Source: Brachypodium distachyon (Eukaryota > Streptophyta > Magnoliopsida > Poales > Poaceae). From it: a DNA stretch of 64,000 nt. Below, piece after piece: positions 62,368 to 64,000 of the stretch (position 1 is the first letter of the stretch; every line of letters starts with the position of its first letter). The notes below the pieces were generated by a model that was not told where the DNA came from, ran no database searches, and worked only from the letters and a program-made list of their open reading frames with translations. Position numbers and translations under genes: made by a program. Location of the stretch: NCBI RefSeq assembly GCF_000005505.3, contig NC_016133.3, positions 28,017,008 through 28,081,007 on the forward strand. Direction: 5' to 3'.

Positions 62368-63590
62368 TTATTCCGCTTGTTCCTTTTTATTTACTTTCCT
62401 GCAAGTGGCGCAAGCATCTTACAACTTATTTTGTGTTAGCCCCAATCATTTTAAATGTTCATCCCACGAACTCGTTTGTTACAGTTCCGTTTCATCCAAT
62501 GATAATTTACTTGTTCTTTGCTTATAATTGGCTTGCCGTGGAGGGGCTCTGTCCTCCACGTGTCATACCTTGTGTACCCGGGGACTTGCCAACCACGTGT
62601 CTAGCCAGACAGGGACCCGGGACGAACCCGCAGTGCCGACCTGGGGCCGGACAGCAGCGGCCCGTCACTCCACCTGTGGGTTAACTACCCCAGCGCACAC
62701 GCCTCCGGGACGGACCCGCGAGTCACGTGTGGTGCAAAGGGATGCACCACCATCACCTCTCTGCAACATCACTTGCCTTCTTGCTGTTGTTGCTATCGCG
62801 CTTGCCCCGGTCTTTAAATAGCTGAAGTACTGCCTTTGCCGCCACGCACGCAAAGGGATGCACCACCATCACCTCTCTGCGACATCACTTGCCTTCTTGC
62901 CGTTGTTGGTATCGCGCTTGCCCCGGTCTTTAAATAGCTGAAGTACTGCCTTTGCCGCCACGCACGCGGAACCACCAGCGGACACGTGGAGGCACTGGCC
63001 CTGTCTCAGTTTCCTGCATCAAGCCTTGAAGTAATTGCCATATATGTACAACTTACTCGCAACACGACGACACCCGTGACTGCCCCACGAGTATCACAGT
63101 GTGCTTTCGTCCTCATCTTTACCCTGCATGTCAGATTCTTGCAGTGCCCAAGGTGCATAGCAATTTTTTTTCGAAATGCACGAAAAATAGCACAAACTGG
63201 ATAACCTCCTGCCTCCCAGCCCCCGAGCACAGAACAGTCGACCTCAGACTTGGGCGTGAGCATCTTCATACTTCCATGGTGCCTTGTTGGCAAGCAGCAC
63301 GTTGCGACGGGTCCGGCAACTGCTAGGCCTCGTTCCGAGGCGTCCCGGCAACGAGCTTGGTTTTCAGGGTTCCGGCAGCCCCCTACTCACAGCCAAGGAT
63401 GAAGAGACAATTCTGTGCACCCAGAGTAGGAGACAGAAGCAAATATTAACAGGAATCACAATATTCATTGAAATAACACTTATCTTTGTTTCATTTTTGT
63501 GCTAGCGGATTACAATCGGGCCATGCCCGGCTACACTAGCTTAAAGAGGCATGCTGCGGCATCATCACCCGTTGGTAAGGCGCCACCATT
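62368..63590. other. Spacer between the accessory ORF and pol of the Gypsy element
   Basis: No gene. Contains a 2 x 116-bp tandem repeat at 62735-62966, each unit with a TTTAAATAG TATA-like motif, and otherwise unrecognised sequence. A T-rich stretch at 63430-63500. Confidence 0.55.
62735..62966. repeat. Tandem duplication, 2 x 116 bp, with a TATA-like motif
   Basis: CAAAGGGATGCACCACCATC ... CCGCCACGCACG occurs twice in a row with four or five differences. Each copy has GGTCTTTAAATAGCTGAAGT, which could be a core promoter. Confidence 0.88.
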
Positions 63591-64000
63591 TCACGGGTAG
63601 AACTTGCGAAGGTGTTCAATATTCCAACTATTGGGCACCGGCAAGCCTTCTTCGGTTTCTAGCCGGACAGCCCCCGGTCTGGTCACCTGCACTACCCAGA
63701 AAGGGCCTTTCCAATTTGGAGTCAACTTGTTCCCAGCCTTCGTTCCTTGTATCTAGCGCAGGACGATGTCTCCAACCTCGAGCCCTCGGGGACAGACTCT
63801 CCTGTTGTGATAACGACGGTGCCCCTACTGGTAGCCTGCAGCTCGCACAGTAGCCCGGCATCGAATCTCCTCGATGAAACTGAGGTCGTCAATCCTCTGC
63901 GCGTGTTGGCTGTCATCACTGTACGTGCATACCCGAGGTGACCCATGCTTGAGCTCGAGGGGCAGCACAGCTTATGCCCCGTAGATGAGGGCAAACGGAG
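63591..64000 (-). pseudogene. Gypsy pol, C-terminal end of integrase (partial, with stops)
   Basis: Minus strand from the window edge: PFALIYGA-stop-AVLPLELKHGSPRV, QRIDDLSFIEEIRCRATVRA, LTPNWKGPFWVVQVTRPGAV, LETEEGLPVPNSWNIEHLRK and FYP-stop at 63591. This is the 3' end of a Gypsy polyprotein (integrase C-terminal region including the GPF/Y motif, here KGPFWV). Three in-frame stops show it is dead. The rest lies to the right of the window. Confidence 0.85.

Larger units (their letters stand above)
54756..64000 (-). mobile_element. Gypsy (Tat-like) LTR retrotransposon, minus strand, 5' part outside the window
   Basis: From left to right: 3' LTR (54756-55637), polypurine tract, an accessory ORF on the opposite strand (56000-62367, interrupted by another Gypsy fragment), a spacer with a 116-bp tandem repeat, and the 3' end of pol on the minus strand (63591-64000). 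A large antisense ORF between pol and the 3' LTR is an established feature of Tat-lineage Gypsy elements of grasses such as Grande and RIRE2. The element inserted into a LINE. Pol carries stops, so this copy is not autonomous. Confidence 0.75.

Overview
The window looks like nuclear DNA of a grass (Poaceae). About 24.4 kb of rearranged chloroplast DNA sits next to GC-rich, intron-containing nuclear genes, which are interrupted and separated by Copia, Gypsy, LINE and MITE copies. Grass plastome hallmarks are present: an rpl23 remnant in the rbcL-psaI spacer, a degenerate ycf2 between trnI-CAU and trnL-CAA, and a ycf73-like reading frame. The genus cannot be fixed from sequence alone.

1-24420: a nuclear plastid insertion (NUPT) made of five plastome blocks joined out of order. 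(A) trnT-GGU, trnG-UCC, trnfM, trnG-GCC, psbZ. (B) rps3 3' end, rpl16, rpl14, rps8, infA, rpl36, rps11, rpoA (3' truncated), petD, petB (5' truncated). (C) atpB (3' truncated), rbcL, psaI, ycf4, cemA, petA, psbJ-psbL-psbF-psbE. (D) an inverted piece with atpE 3' end, trnM-CAU and the 5' exon of trnV-UAC. (E) inverted-repeat DNA with rpl23 5' end, trnI-CAU, ycf2 remnant, ycf73, trnL-CAA and ndhB exon 2. Some frames are intact (psbZ, rpl16, rpl14, rps8, rpl36, petD, psaI, psbJ, psbL). Others carry transition-type stops or homopolymer indels (rbcL, ycf4, psbE, infA, rps11, psbF, cemA, petA), as expected of non-functional nuclear copies.

24420-35100: two related HSP20-fold genes with a C-terminal membrane anchor (RTM2-like) share one intron position. 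Between them lie a minus-strand gene of unknown function and a full-length but decayed Copia element (26690-31758, target duplication ATTTG). The second HSP20 gene has a Stowaway MITE in its intron.

35450-43400: an 11-exon minus-strand gene for a BTB(T1)/pentapeptide-repeat protein like Arabidopsis FIP2. It is split in exon 5 by a 5'-truncated LINE flanked by a 12-bp target duplication; the LINE was in turn hit by an LTR element that left a solo LTR.

44400-50000: two MITEs, a SKP1-like gene with a frame disruption in exon 1, and a three-exon gene for a 530-residue protein I do not recognise.

50500-64000: a 967-bp TIR element, a second truncated LINE, and the left part of a minus-strand Gypsy element. 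That element has its 3' LTR at 54756-55637, an oppositely oriented accessory ORF (gypsy-type 'transposase' family plus coiled coil) split by a fragment of another Gypsy element, and the 3' end of pol running off the window.

No undescribed biological system is evident. The most informative observations are the nested insertion that breaks the FIP2-like gene exactly at a splice acceptor, the five-block NUPT, and the architecture of the Gypsy element with its antisense ORF.
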